A stretch of DNA of 64,000 bases from Xanthomonas sp. Leaf148. GTDB taxonomy: Bacteria > Pseudomonadota > Gammaproteobacteria > Xanthomonadales > Xanthomonadaceae. Numbering within the stretch: position 1 is the first letter of the stretch; each line of letters begins with the position of its first letter. The notes under the pieces were generated by a model. That model was not told the origin of the DNA, made no database searches, and saw only the letters and a list, made by a program, of their open reading frames with translations. A program made the position numbers and the translations under genes. The stretch lies in assembly GCF_001423585.1 (NCBI RefSeq), contig NZ_LMOP01000001.1, positions 62,001-126,000 of the forward strand, read 5' to 3'. Positions 55,036 to 64,000 of this stretch are shown piece after piece.

Positions 55036-57081
55036 TCAGGACGACGGCCCCAACACCTCGTGCAACTTCCCGCTGAACTCGCCCAGCGTAAAGGGCTTGG
55101 CGATCATGCTCATGCCCTCGGCAAGAAATTCGCCGCGGTCGCGTGCGGTCTCGGCGTAGCCGGTCATGAAGATCACCGGCAGATCGCGGCGCGACTGTCG
55201 CGCAATCTCTGCCAACTGGCGTCCGTTGAGCCCGGGCAACCCGACATCGGTCACCAGCAGATCGATCCGTCGCTGCGAGGCAAGGATCGGCAGCGCGGCG
55301 TCGGCATCGGCCACCACCTCGGCCTCGTAGCCCAACTCGCCGAGCAGTTCGGTCACCAGCAGACGCACTTGTTCGTCGTCTTCCACCACCAGCACCTGCT
55401 GTCCCTGCCCGGCCACCACCGCTCCGCCTTGCGGCCCCATCGCCACGCTCTGCACGGCGACACCGGCGGGCAGATACAGGCTCACCGTGGTGCCCACGCC
55501 CACTTCCGACTCCACCCAGACTTGCCCGTTGGACTGCTGCATGAAGCCGTAAATCATCGACATGCCCAGGCCGGTGCCCTGCCCGATCGGCTTGGTGGTG
55601 TAAAACGGCTCGAACACGCGCTCTAGCACATCGGCCGGCATGCCGGTGCCGGTGTCGGCGACCGAGACCACGGCGTAGTCGCCCGGCGCCAGGCTGATGC
55701 CACGGCCAAGTTCGAGCCGGTGTTCGTCGACATGCAGATGCCGGGTCGAAATGCGCAACTGGCCGCCGTCCGGCATGGCGTCGCGGGCGTTGATGGCCAG
55801 GTTGATCAACGCGCTTTCCAGCTGGTTCTCGTCGACATACGCATGCGGTAGCGCATCGCAAAGATCGGCTTCCATGCGTACCGACTCGCCCAGGGTGCGC
55901 GCCAGCAATTCCTGCAGCGACACCACCAGATCGTTCAACTGCAGATGCCGCGCCTGCAGCGATTGCCTGCGCGAAAACGCCAGCAGGCGCTGGGTCAATG
56001 CGGCCGCGCGCAAGGCAGAAGCCGATGCCACATCCAGAAACCGCCCCAATCCCTCGGTCCGCCCCTGGTCAATGCGCAGACGCGCCAGATCCAAGGCCGA
56101 CAGGATGCCGGTCAACATGTTGTTGAAGTCGTGCGCAATGCCGCCGGTCAACTGGCCCACCGCTTCCATCTTTTGCGCTTGACGCAGCGCGGCCTCACTG
56201 GATTCGCGCGCCAGCATCTGTTGCTGCAACTCGGCCGTGCGTTCGGCCACCTTGGCCTCCAGCAGGTTGGCCTGCTCCTGGATCGACTCCAGCGCCAGCG
56301 AACGTGCGGTGATGTCGGTCGCAAACACGTGGAAGCCATCCACCTTGCCATCTGCATCGAAGCGCGGCATGTAGCGGATCTCGGCATCGCGGCGGCGCCC
56401 ATCGGCATGCGGCCAGCTCGCTTCCACCGTCAGCGCCTGACCGGACAGCGCGGCTTCGATCCAGGCGCGCCGCTCGGCCACAACCGCAGGCCCCATCACA
56501 TCCACCAGCGGACGTCCGATCACCTCTTGCGGCGGAATACCGATCCAGTCTTCGTACGAGCGATTGGCGAAGCGATACACCAGGTGTTTGTCGATGAAGG
56601 CGATCAACACCGGCAAGGCATCGGTGACGCGGCGCAACTCGGCTTCGCTCAATGCCAGCGCAGCACGCCCTTCGGCCAGCTCTGCCATCTGGTCGCGGAT
56701 CACAAACTGTTTTTGTCGCGACCGCAATGCGTTGGAAATCGCGCTCAACAGCGACGATGAACTGAGCGGCCGCTCCAGCTCGATGACATTGGTCATCTCG
56801 GCAGGCAGGCTCACCCGGCGACCATGCTGGCTGCCACGCGGGGCGCGCAGCAGCACGAATGGAATATCCGACCACGCCGCCTGACCCTGCAGGATCTGCT
56901 GCAACTGCTGCAGATCGCCGCGCAAGGCTTCTTCGGTGAGCACCACCACGCCGGAACTGTCGAGCAGGTCGCCAGCCAATGCTTCCAATGCGCCGTAGAC
57001 CCGGCGGGTTAACCCACGCCCACCGACGATGGTCGCAATACTCTCCGCATCGCGGCCGAACGGCGCAATGATGTGGACCAC
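55036..57081 (-). CDS. Hybrid sensor histidine kinase with C-terminal receiver
   Basis: About 681 residues. A receiver-like N-terminal domain lacking a clear phospho-aspartate (1-125) is followed by PAS (about 145-265, with a PAC end DGFHVFATDITARS), a short coiled coil, HisKA with GQLTGGIAHDFNNML, HATPase with NLAINARDAMPDGG and ADTGTGMP, and a true receiver with DLLVTDVGLPGLNGRQ. The longest frame starts at a TTG 49 bases inside the KaiC-like gene; the GTG at 57081 gives a clean first strand and a 13-bp gap, so I prefer it. It shares an operon with the KaiC-like ATPase. Confidence 0.88.
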   Translation of the reverse strand: MVHIIAPFGRDAESIATIVGGRGLTRRVYGALEALAGDLLDSSGVVVLTEEALRGDLQQLQQILQGQAAWSDIPFVLLRAPRGSQHGRRVSLPAEMTNVIELERPLSSSSLLSAISNALRSRQKQFVIRDQMAELAEGRAALALSEAELRRVTDALPVLIAFIDKHLVYRFANRSYEDWIGIPPQEVIGRPLVDVMGPAVVAERRAWIEAALSGQALTVEASWPHADGRRRDAEIRYMPRFDADGKVDGFHVFATDITARSLALESIQEQANLLEAKVAERTAELQQQMLARESSEAALRQAQKMEAVGQLTGGIAHDFNNMLTGILSALDLARLRIDQGRTEGLGRFLDVASASALRAAALTQRLLAFSRRQSLQARHLQLNDLVVSLQELLARTLGESVRMEADLCDALPHAYVDENQLESALINLAINARDAMPDGGQLRISTRHLHVDEHRLELGRGISLAPGDYAVVSVADTGTGMPADVLERVFEPFYTTKPIGQGTGLGMSMIYGFMQQSNGQVWVESEVGVGTTVSLYLPAGVAVQSVAMGPQGGAVVAGQGQQVLVVEDDEQVRLLVTELLGELGYEAEVVADADAALPILASQRRIDLLVTDVGLPGLNGRQLAEIARQSRRDLPVIFMTGYAETARDRGEFLAEGMSMIAKPFTLGEFSGKLHEVLGPSS

Positions 57082-57094
57082 CGACCCATCTGCT

Positions 57095-58609
57095 TCACAG
57101 TTGGTCAATTGCACGATCCAGCAATGGCGTGCCGTCTCCAACAAACTGTGGGGTGCCGGTCAGTACACCATGGAACCTTTCCAGCGGTTCGCTCAAATGC
57201 AGACCGCCGCTGCTGATGCGCATCTCGCGAATCGAATCTTCATGCGCGCCACTGCGATTCTTGATGACCGACAAGGCCTTGCGGATCCGCCCCTGCGCTT
57301 CAAAGAAGCGAAACAAAATGACGGTGTCGGCCATGTAGGAGATATTGAGGTTGCCGGTCGACATCGTCCCCACCAGACCATGTTGCGGATTGATCAGGAA
57401 CGTGGTCACGCCGCTCTGGTTGAGATAGGACAGCAGCTCGTGCATCTGCAGCATCAGCTGCTTTTCTTGCGGCATCGACGACAGATAGCCGTTGAGGCTA
57501 TCGATCACCAGGATGCGGCAGTTCCGCGCCTCCACGCTTTCGCGCACCGCCCAGGAGAACTCGCCGGGCGTCAGTTCCGCAGGGTCCATCTGGTGCAGTT
57601 CCAACATGCCCGAAGCCAGATGCTTGCGTAAATCCATGCCCAGGTTTTCGGCACGCGTCAGCAAGGTGCCGGTGCGCTCGTCGAACTGCAGCACGCAGCA
57701 ATGCTCACCACGTTCGCAGGCCGCACTGACATATTGCAGGGCGACATTGGTCTTGCCCGAGCCGGCCGGACCGGTCAGCAAGGTACTGGTGCCGCGCAGC
57801 GGGCCGCCATGCAACAGTGCATCGATGCGCTCGACTCCGCTGGACACCGCATCGCCGACAAACGGCACGTGATGATCGGAGGCGATAAGACGCGGATAGA
57901 TCCGCATGCCGCCCGTCACGATGGTGATGTCGTGGTAGCCGGCGGTAAAGTTGACCCCGCGCAATTTCTGCACCTGCATGCGTCGCCGCGCTGCGCCGAA
58001 GTCCAGCGTCATACGCTCCAGCGAAATCACGCCATGACACAGGCTGTGCAGATGCGCATCGCGCTGGCCATTCTCATCGGTGAGGTCATCGACCAGAAAC
58101 ACGGTGATGTTGCGCGGTGCGAAGAACTGCTTCAGCGCCAACACCTGCCGTCGGTAACGCAGCGAGTCTTGTGCCAACAGACGCAGTTCGGACAACGAAT
58201 CGAAGACCACGCGCGTGGGCTTGACCCGATCGACCTCGGCCTGGATCAGTTTGATCGTGCCATCCAGTTCCATTTCCCAAGGATGCAGAATGGACTGCTG
58301 GCGCCCGTCGCCCAGAAACGCTTCGGCCGAGGCCAGCTCGAAGATGTGCAAAGGTTCCAGCGACCATTCGTGCGACGCGGCAACTTCGTTGAGCTCGTCG
58401 ATGGTTTCCGACAGCGTGACGTACAGGCAGCTCTCGCCCCTGGCTGCGCCATCGAGCAAGAATTGCAGCGACAACGTAGTCTTGCCGGAGCCGGGCTGGC
58501 CTTCGAGCAGATAGAGCCGATTGGCCGGCAGTCCTCCGCGGAGGATGGTGTCAAGCCCCGTCGTCCCGGTCGTGATGCGGTTTGCGATCATCGGCTTTAC
58601 ATTTTTCAT
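57095..58609 (-). CDS. KaiC-like double-domain RecA ATPase
   Basis: A 504-residue protein with two KaiC/RecA-type domains. Domain 1 has Walker A EGQPGSGKTTLS (about 36-47) and VVFDSLSELRLLA (Walker B). Domain 2 has TGPAGSGKTNVA (about 285-296) and ILVIDSLNGYLSSM. There is no KaiA or KaiB nearby, so this is a KaiC-like signalling ATPase, not a clock. It is followed by the hybrid kinase. The start is uncertain: ATG 58609 or ATG 58591; neither has a strong ribosome binding site. Confidence 0.88.
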   Translation of the reverse strand: MKNVKPMIANRITTGTTGLDTILRGGLPANRLYLLEGQPGSGKTTLSLQFLLDGAARGESCLYVTLSETIDELNEVAASHEWSLEPLHIFELASAEAFLGDGRQQSILHPWEMELDGTIKLIQAEVDRVKPTRVVFDSLSELRLLAQDSLRYRRQVLALKQFFAPRNITVFLVDDLTDENGQRDAHLHSLCHGVISLERMTLDFGAARRRMQVQKLRGVNFTAGYHDITIVTGGMRIYPRLIASDHHVPFVGDAVSSGVERIDALLHGGPLRGTSTLLTGPAGSGKTNVALQYVSAACERGEHCCVLQFDERTGTLLTRAENLGMDLRKHLASGMLELHQMDPAELTPGEFSWAVRESVEARNCRILVIDSLNGYLSSMPQEKQLMLQMHELLSYLNQSGVTTFLINPQHGLVGTMSTGNLNISYMADTVILFRFFEAQGRIRKALSVIKNRSGAHEDSIREMRISSGGLHLSEPLERFHGVLTGTPQFVGDGTPLLDRAIDQL

Positions 58610-58883
58610 GCCATTTAAGTTAACACGCGCGCGTGATTGTCCGTTGCCACAGACTGAATTGATCAGCTTGCCTGGCTTGACGCGCTGTGCGTTCTGCCCA
58701 TCTTTATGCCGTGACCGCAGTGGCGGATTTTCGCTGCTTTGGGGTGTCGCAGGATTGTCAATCTGCGGCATGCCCCCGGCTTTTGTGATGCGCTGCGTGC
58801 CAACTCCGACACATTCGTCACGGGCGCGCGCATAGCCTTGGCAGTGAAGCAGGTCGCGTTGTTGCGATCGCTTGAGGATCGCG
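58610..58883. promoter_or_regulatory. Divergent control region of KaiC-like and response-regulator genes
   Basis: This 274-bp gap between two divergent signalling genes contains a self-complementary 12-mer, CACGCGCGCGTG (58624-58635), just upstream of the KaiC-like start, and an 8-base palindrome GCGATCGC (58863-58870) next to the response-regulator ribosome binding site. They are operator candidates only; GC-rich palindromes can occur by chance. Confidence 0.35.
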
Positions 58884-59258
58884 GTGAACGACGCATCATG
58901 TAATGCACGCATTCTGTTGGTGGAAGACGACGACGCCATTCGCGCAATGACCGCGGATATCTTGTGCGAAGAGGGCTATCAGGTCGTCGTGTCTGCCGAT
59001 GCAGAACAGGCACTGGAGCAGCTCGTCACGGCCTGTCCGTTCGACCTGCTGCTGTCGGATATCTGCCTGCCGGGCATGAACGGACGCGACCTGGCCGACA
59101 ATGCGCGGCGGTTGTACCCAGCACTCCCGATCATCTTCATGACCGGCTACGCAGGCGCCAGCGCCCAACGGGCGGACTTTCTGGATACCGGCATGCGCTT
59201 GCTCACCAAGCCATTCTCGTTACGCGACTTGCTGGGTATCGTGCAGACAACGCTGTAA
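58884..59258 (+). CDS. Single-domain response regulator (CheY-like)
   Basis: A 124-residue receiver without an output domain. Acidic pocket in VEDDDAIR, phospho-acceptor D59 in DLLLSDICLPGMNG, then the conserved MTGYAG and lysine in LTKPFS. It closely resembles the receiver domains of the two flanking hybrid kinases, so it may act as a shuttle or sink in their phosphorelay. I chose GTG 58884 (GAGGA at 7 nt) over the TTG at 58872. Confidence 0.9.
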   Translation: MNDASCNARILLVEDDDAIRAMTADILCEEGYQVVVSADAEQALEQLVTACPFDLLLSDICLPGMNGRDLADNARRLYPALPIIFMTGYAGASAQRADFLDTGMRLLTKPFSLRDLLGIVQTTL

Positions 59259-59421
59259 CCGGGCGCAACCAAGGCACTCACGCCTCGCAGGCCAGGCGTA
59301 CACAGCGCTTTGCGCACCTAACTGCAGCCGCCGTGTTGCGTCATCGAGCACCAGCGTGAACGCGCCCAACGCCGACGACTCGAGCGCGACGATGACTCTG
59401 CTACTCGCACAACAGCCAAGG

Positions 59422-62277
59422 TCATTGCAAACTCCGCTCCAGCAACTGCATCACGCGCAGCTTCAGGTCGGCCGCCAGGAACGGCTTGGTCAACACTTCC
59501 ATGCCGTCGTCCAGCTGCCCGGCGCCGACGGCCGCGGTTGCCGCATAGCCGGTCACGAACAGCACCGGTAGCGTGGGTCGGTATTGCCGGCCCGCATCGG
59601 CCACCTGGCGCCCGTTCAAGCCACCGGTCAGGCCGACATCGGTCACCAACACATCGATTGGCTCTAACGAGCGCAAGCGCTCCACCGCAGCGCTGCCTTC
59701 AGCTGCTTCGATAACGCGGTAACCGGCCTCGGTGAGCACTTCCGAGATCAAGATGCGGATTGCGGTTTCATCCTCTACCAGCAAGATGGTGCAGCTCTGC
59801 GCTGCAGCGCGCTGTGGCTGTTGCGGTGTGGCGACTGCCTCGTCCTGCGCATCTGTCCCGCTGAAACGCGGCAAATACAGGGCCATGGTGGTGCCCAGGC
59901 CCACTTCCGAATCGATGCGCACGTGCCCGCCGGACTGCCGGGTAAACCCGTAGATCATCGATAGGCCCAGACCGGTGCCCTGCCCGATCGGCTTGGTGGT
60001 GAAAAACGGCTCGAACACTTTGGACATGACCTCGTCCGTCATGCCGGTACCGGTGTCCTGCACGCTCAGGCACACATAATCGCCAGGCGGCAGATCCAAC
60101 TGCTGGGCCGCCACCGGATCCAGCGAGCGGTTGTGCAGCCGGATAGTGAGTACACCGCCATCGGGCATGGCATCGCGCGCATTGAGGCACAGATTGAGCA
60201 GCGCATTCTCCAACTGCGGCGCGTCTACCAGCACCTTCCACGGCTGCGGCGCCGGCGTCACCTGCAACGTGATCGATGGTCCCAAGGTCCGCGAGATGAT
60301 TTCGCGCATGCCGTGCACTAGTGCGTCCACTTCCAACGCACTGGGGGCCAGCGTCTGCCGGCGCGAGAATGCCAGCAGGCGTTGCGTCAACGCAGCGGCA
60401 CGCGCGGCGCTGGTCTGCGCCATTTCCACATAGCGTTCCAACCGGTCGTACTTGCCTTGCTCCACGCGCGCCTGCAGCAGCTCCAGGCCCACCGTGATGG
60501 AGGTCAACAGATTGTTGAAGTCGTGCGCCAAGCCGCCGGTGAGCTGCCCGACCGCCTCCATCTTTTGACTCTGGCGCAGTTTTTCTTCGGCCAGCAGTAA
60601 CGCCGCGCTCCGTTCACGCACGCGCTGTTCCAGGGTTTCGGTCAGCACGCGCAATTGCTCTTCGGCCTCGCGTCTATCGCTGACGTCCGAGGCCGTACCG
60701 AACCACTCCTCGATCTGGCCCTCTGCATCGAGCACGGGCACTGCACGCAGCAGCGTCCAGCGCACCTGCTGTCTGTCCAGCACGCGAAGCTCCAGCTCCA
60801 GGGCCGCCTTATCGTCGATCGCAGCACGGATGGCCGCTAGCAACGGCGCACGATCATCCGGATGAATCCATTCCTGCTGCCAGCGCGCATTGGCCGCACG
60901 ACCATCGTCCAACAAGCCATCGCCGGCATGCAGGCGCAACGCGCCCCAGTTGGCAGTGGCAGAAAAGATCGCTTGCGACGACGCGCGCACCAAGGCGTCC
61001 AGCCGGCGCTCGCTTTTGATCAAGGCTTGGCCGGCCAAGCGCTCGGCGGTGCGATCGCGCAGCACTTTGACAAAGCCAATCGCCACGCCAGTTTCTTCGC
61101 GCAGCACCATCAACGATCCATTGGCCCAGAACCGCTCGCCGGATTTACGCATATGCCAGCGCTCGTCCATACCGCTACCGCTTTCCAACGCTGCGGCGGC
61201 TTCAATCAGAAGCTGTCGATGCGCCACATCTTCCGGGGTAAACATGCGCTCCAGCGATTGCCCGAGCATCTCGGCCTCGGCCCAGCCCAGAATGCGGCGC
61301 GCGCCTTCGTTCCATGAAGTCACCTGGCCGCGCATGTCGGTCGCGATGATCGCGTAGTCCATGACGCTATCGAGGATCTGCCGGTTGCGCACTTCTGCCT
61401 CGCGCACCGCGCGTTCCAGGCTGATGCGATCGGTGATATCCAACCCTTGCACGAAGATGCCGGAGACCGTGCCGTCGGCACCGGCAATCGGTTGATACAC
61501 CAGGTCCAGCAGATGTCGCTCGGTCGGCCCGCCCGGCACTGCCTGGACGTCGTACACCAGCGCATTGGCCGTATAGGCGCGCCCGGAGCGATACACCTCA
61601 TCCAGATGGCGCAGATGCCCTTGCTCAAGCGCGTCCGGCAACGCTTCGGCGAGCGGCCGCCCGATCACGTCGCGGTGGCCGACCAAGCGCGAGTAGCACG
61701 GGTTGGCGAACTCGACACGATGCTGCGGCCCGCTCAAAAACGCCATGAACATTGGCGCCTGCTCGAACAAACGGATCAAGCGCTCGTGCTCGTCGGCCAA
61801 CCGCGCCTGGGCCAGCTTGCGCGCGGTCACCTCGTTGGTCACGCAGAACGCGCCACCGATGCTGCCATCGTCTAGATAGATCGGTGAAAACGAAAACGTC
61901 CACCACGTCTCTTCCGGCGTGCCGTAGCGGTTCATACCAATCGGCACTTCTTCAAAGCGCGAGGCGCTCCCTGCAAATGCTGCCTCGATCGGCGCACGTA
62001 CCGCCTCCCACGCATCGGCCCACAGCTCGCGCAGCGGCGCGCCCAGTGCCTGCGGCCGACGCGGCCCCAGAATCGGCGCATACGCATCGTTATAGAAAAA
62101 CGTCAGCGCCTCGCCCCACACCACGTACATGCTCTCCGGCGAGGTGAGCATCAAGCTGACCGCATTGCGCAATGGCGACGGCCACTGCGCGCTCGGCCCC
62201 AACGGCGTAGCAGCCCAGTGGTATGCGCGCACCGCCTGCGCCATGGCGCTGTCGCCATGCGGAAATGCAGTGGTCAT
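59422..62277 (-). CDS. Large multi-PAS hybrid sensor histidine kinase
   Basis: A 951-residue cytoplasmic hybrid kinase. N-terminal PAS-like domain opening with DSAMAQAVRAYHWAATPLG, then about three further PAS/PAC units (second begins EHERLIRLFEQAPMFMAFLS; third has VMDYAIIATDMRGQVTSWN), HisKA with GQLTGGLAHDFNNLLTSI, HATPase with NLCLNARDAMPDGG and QDTGTGMT, and a receiver with LVTDVGLTGGLNGRQ, one residue longer than usual at that loop. No transmembrane segment, so the signal is internal. The ATG at 62277 is preferred to an upstream one 18 codons earlier. Confidence 0.9.
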   Translation of the reverse strand: MTTAFPHGDSAMAQAVRAYHWAATPLGPSAQWPSPLRNAVSLMLTSPESMYVVWGEALTFFYNDAYAPILGPRRPQALGAPLRELWADAWEAVRAPIEAAFAGSASRFEEVPIGMNRYGTPEETWWTFSFSPIYLDDGSIGGAFCVTNEVTARKLAQARLADEHERLIRLFEQAPMFMAFLSGPQHRVEFANPCYSRLVGHRDVIGRPLAEALPDALEQGHLRHLDEVYRSGRAYTANALVYDVQAVPGGPTERHLLDLVYQPIAGADGTVSGIFVQGLDITDRISLERAVREAEVRNRQILDSVMDYAIIATDMRGQVTSWNEGARRILGWAEAEMLGQSLERMFTPEDVAHRQLLIEAAAALESGSGMDERWHMRKSGERFWANGSLMVLREETGVAIGFVKVLRDRTAERLAGQALIKSERRLDALVRASSQAIFSATANWGALRLHAGDGLLDDGRAANARWQQEWIHPDDRAPLLAAIRAAIDDKAALELELRVLDRQQVRWTLLRAVPVLDAEGQIEEWFGTASDVSDRREAEEQLRVLTETLEQRVRERSAALLLAEEKLRQSQKMEAVGQLTGGLAHDFNNLLTSITVGLELLQARVEQGKYDRLERYVEMAQTSAARAAALTQRLLAFSRRQTLAPSALEVDALVHGMREIISRTLGPSITLQVTPAPQPWKVLVDAPQLENALLNLCLNARDAMPDGGVLTIRLHNRSLDPVAAQQLDLPPGDYVCLSVQDTGTGMTDEVMSKVFEPFFTTKPIGQGTGLGLSMIYGFTRQSGGHVRIDSEVGLGTTMALYLPRFSGTDAQDEAVATPQQPQRAAAQSCTILLVEDETAIRILISEVLTEAGYRVIEAAEGSAAVERLRSLEPIDVLVTDVGLTGGLNGRQVADAGRQYRPTLPVLFVTGYAATAAVGAGQLDDGMEVLTKPFLAADLKLRVMQLLERSLQ

Positions 62278-63211
62278 GCCGCGCGCATCCGCACGACCAC
62301 GCCATGTCGCAGATCGCCTGCACGACACCACCGCATCGCTTCACCGCCTGCGCCCTGATGACTGTTCACCCATCCGTGCATCTGTGCCAAACCATTAGAA
62401 GAGAGCCCAAGACCGCGCGACGCATCGCCAACAGGCACGATCGACCGCTCACACCACCGTCATCACCCAACCTGCGGCAGGCAATGTATATCCAGCCGTT
62501 GGTGCTGCCGCTGCGCCACGGTACTGCGCCGCGTGTGAGGACGTGTGCTCGCCAACAGCGATATGGCGCGTCACTGCCGGCTGGGCCGTGCGATGGGCGT
62601 GTTCGTGGTGTAGATCGCGTACATGGCGCTATCGCGTTCTCAGTTCATCTTTATCGGCCCATGGCTCGCGACTTTTTCGGCGTCTTCAAGAACAGAAGCT
62701 CACGGTTGCCTTGGGCGTGACTGGCTGCTCTGCATGCGTTAGTGGAGTGCCGCTGATCTGCGCGCCGGCTGCAAAGCCCTTGCCCGCCTGCCGCCGCGGT
62801 GCACGGCGTGAATCCTTCCACGCAGGCTCTAATTCGGTTGCTTTCGGTGTGCTTGGCTGCTTTGCATTTGCTAGTGGAGAGTCGCAGATCTGCGCGCCGG
62901 CTGCATGACCCTTACCCGCCTAACGCTGCGGGACACGCATTGAATCCTTCCATGGATGCTCTCATTCGGTTGCTTTCGGTGTGTTTGGCTGCTTTGCATT
63001 TGCTAGTGGAGAGCCGCAGATCTGCGCGCCGGCTGCCCGGCCCTTGCCCGCCTGCCGCCGCGGGACACGGCGTGAATCCGTCCATGGAGCAACTGTGTTG
63101 GTCAGGACCTCAATCCGCGACCGTTGATCGGTTTCCTTCGGGCGTGTTCATCGGTAGGTGCCGGCCGCTGGCTGGCACGCTTTTGCGGTTACTCACGGCT
63201 GCCGAGTGCGC
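62278..63211. other. Gene-free repeat region between kinase and IS110 transposase genes
   Basis: About 930 bases. The first 430 hold nothing I recognise. 62706-63101 is a three-copy tandem repeat, listed separately. The last 110 bases hold an imperfect GTGCCGGC/GCTGGCAC hairpin (63158-63178) before the transposase stop. Confidence 0.6.
62706..63101. repeat. Three-copy, 132-bp tandem repeat
   Basis: Copies start at 62706, 62838 and 62970; the period is exactly 132 bases, that is 44 codons. Copies 2 and 3 are nearly identical (GCTTTGCATTTGCTAGTGGA and ATCTGCGCGCCGGCTGC recur in register), while copy 1 is more diverged. Because the period is a multiple of three, a plus-strand frame stays open across copies (62799-63239), but it has no start signal. 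Confidence 0.85.
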
Positions 63212-64000
63212 TCAGGCGGGGTGCATGGCGGCTCTTTGATCGCGCACGCGCGCATTGAGGATGACCAGCATCTTGCGCATCACCGCCACGAGGGCCACCT
63301 TGCCTTCCTTGCCGCGTGTGCGCAGCGATCTGTAAAAATCGCGCAGACCTGGCTCGTGCCGAGCCGAAGACATCGCCGCCATGTACAGCGCCTGCCGGAT
63401 ATCGGCTCGGCCTCCGCCGATCCCCCGTTTACCACGCGTCGCGCCGCTGTCGCGCGAGAGCGGGGCAACGCCAACCAATCGGGAGATCTGCTTTCCGCTG
63501 AGCGTCCTAAGCTCCGGTAACCGGTACACCAGCACGGCCAGCAGCACCGGACCGACCCCTTTGAGCGTCTTCAACGCGGCCAGGTGCGGTTGCTCGATGA
63601 GCAGCGTCTTCAGCTGCCCGGCGATCAGTTTGTCTAGCCGCGCCACGCTGCGCACAAGCTGGTTCACGTTGCCCTGCAGGATCCTTCGTAGCGCTTTTTC
63701 CGCAACCTGCAGCAACTGCTGCCTTGCTGCTTTCAGCAGTTCGACCAGTTGCCGACGGGCACGTACATGCTCGCCCAGATCGCGCTGCCAGGGCTCCAGC
63801 GGAACATACCGATGGAGCTCCATCTTCTCGGCCATGCAGGCCAACATGGCCGCGTCCAGCCGGTCGGTCTTGGCCAGTCCCAAACCGTTGGCCAGGTTGC
63901 GTGCCCGTTGCGCATTGACGCGCGCCACCGGCAGTGCGGCGTGATGCAAGGCATCCAGCGCTGCCAACTCGTAGCCCCCGGTCGCCTCCAGCACCACCTG
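63200..64000 (-). mobile_element. Insertion sequence, IS110 family, partial
   Basis: Defined by the transposase gene. IS110 elements usually lack clear terminal inverted repeats, and the right end here cannot be placed to the base. The left end of the element is outside the window. Confidence 0.7.
63212..64000 (-). CDS. IS110-family transposase, C-terminal part (cut by window edge)
   Basis: About 262 visible residues of an IS110/IS1111-type DEDD transposase; the N-terminus lies beyond 64000. VVLEATGGYE holds the glutamate of the N-terminal RuvC-like domain, and KTDRLDAAMLA the following aspartates. The C-terminal Transposase_20 domain has LKTLKGVGPVLLAVLVYRLPEL and the serine region GVAPLSRDSGATRGKRGI (serine near LSRDSG). 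The visible frame is intact, so the copy may be functional. It lies beside a tandem-repeat region. Confidence 0.88.
   Translation of the reverse strand, partial: QVVLEATGGYELAALDALHHAALPVARVNAQRARNLANGLGLAKTDRLDAAMLACMAEKMELHRYVPLEPWQRDLGEHVRARRQLVELLKAARQQLLQVAEKALRRILQGNVNQLVRSVARLDKLIAGQLKTLLIEQPHLAALKTLKGVGPVLLAVLVYRLPELRTLSGKQISRLVGVAPLSRDSGATRGKRGIGGGRADIRQALYMAAMSSARHEPGLRDFYRSLRTRGKEGKVALVAVMRKMLVILNARVRDQRAAMHPA

Noticed and set aside
59265-59293. Near match to the ECF-type motif (GCAACC, 16 bases, GCAGGCC)
   Set aside because: The second box lacks the C and final A shared by all six sites, and the site lies behind the response-regulator gene, pointing at the end of a convergent gene.
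62799-63239. 146-codon open frame over the 132-bp repeats as a repeat protein
   Set aside because: It stays open because the repeat period is a multiple of three. There is no ribosome binding site, and the diverged first unit shows no sign of protein-level conservation.

Overview
The window looks like chromosomal DNA of a Xanthomonas or a close relative in the Xanthomonadaceae. The evidence is high GC content, the block pyrG-kdsA-eno-ftsB-ispD-ispF-truD-surE, ExoD and CNNM-type proteins, and GTAG-type REP palindromes. The species cannot be told from the sequence alone.

Layout. 1-19.0 kb is mostly core genome: surE (edge), an Smr-domain protein, truD, ispF, ispD, ftsB, eno, kdsA, pyrG, parE, a CDP-diglyceride hydrolase, an S10 carboxypeptidase, a DUF218 protein, a PiT phosphate transporter with its DUF47/PhoU-like partner, a CNNM/CorC-type protein and ExoD. 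19.4-22.8 kb holds a stress-type flavoprotein, a luciferase-like monooxygenase and an MFS transporter. 22.9-28.8 kb is a divergent module: an ABC exporter plus an HPr-kinase-related protein on the minus strand, and a B12-type radical SAM enzyme plus a nucleotidyltransferase-fold protein on the plus strand. 29.2-43.1 kb is a minus-strand polysaccharide cluster: a 3-acetamido-3,6-dideoxyhexose set (ketoisomerase, aminotransferase, acetyltransferase), flippase-like, polymerase-like and chain-length proteins, three glycosyltransferases, two methyltransferases, an amidohydrolase, a FemAB/GNAT protein and a beta-propeller glycosidase-like protein. 43.4-54.8 kb is a plus-strand redox block: cytochrome b561, a Cyc2-like fused heme-porin, a cytochrome c, a TorF-like porin, an ECF sigma factor with zinc-type anti-sigma and S8 protease, then ccmC-ccmI. 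55.0-62.3 kb is a signalling block: two hybrid histidine kinases, a KaiC-like ATPase and a single-domain response regulator. The window ends in a 132-bp tandem repeat and a truncated IS110-family transposase.

Main discovery. Six copies of one bipartite promoter-like motif, GCAACC-N16-GCACNYA, lie at fixed spacing in front of six transcription units: ABC/HprK-related, radical SAM, methyltransferase/amidohydrolase, ketoisomerase/polysaccharide, b561/Cyc2, and the ECF sigma gene itself. The motif has the architecture of an ECF-sigma promoter. The simplest reading is that the sigma/anti-sigma/protease trio at 47-49.6 kb controls the 20-kb polysaccharide/radical-SAM island together with an outer-membrane cytochrome system as a single regulon. 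I know of no description of such a combination. The motif is read directly from the sequence. Control by this particular sigma, and the product of the island, are inference.
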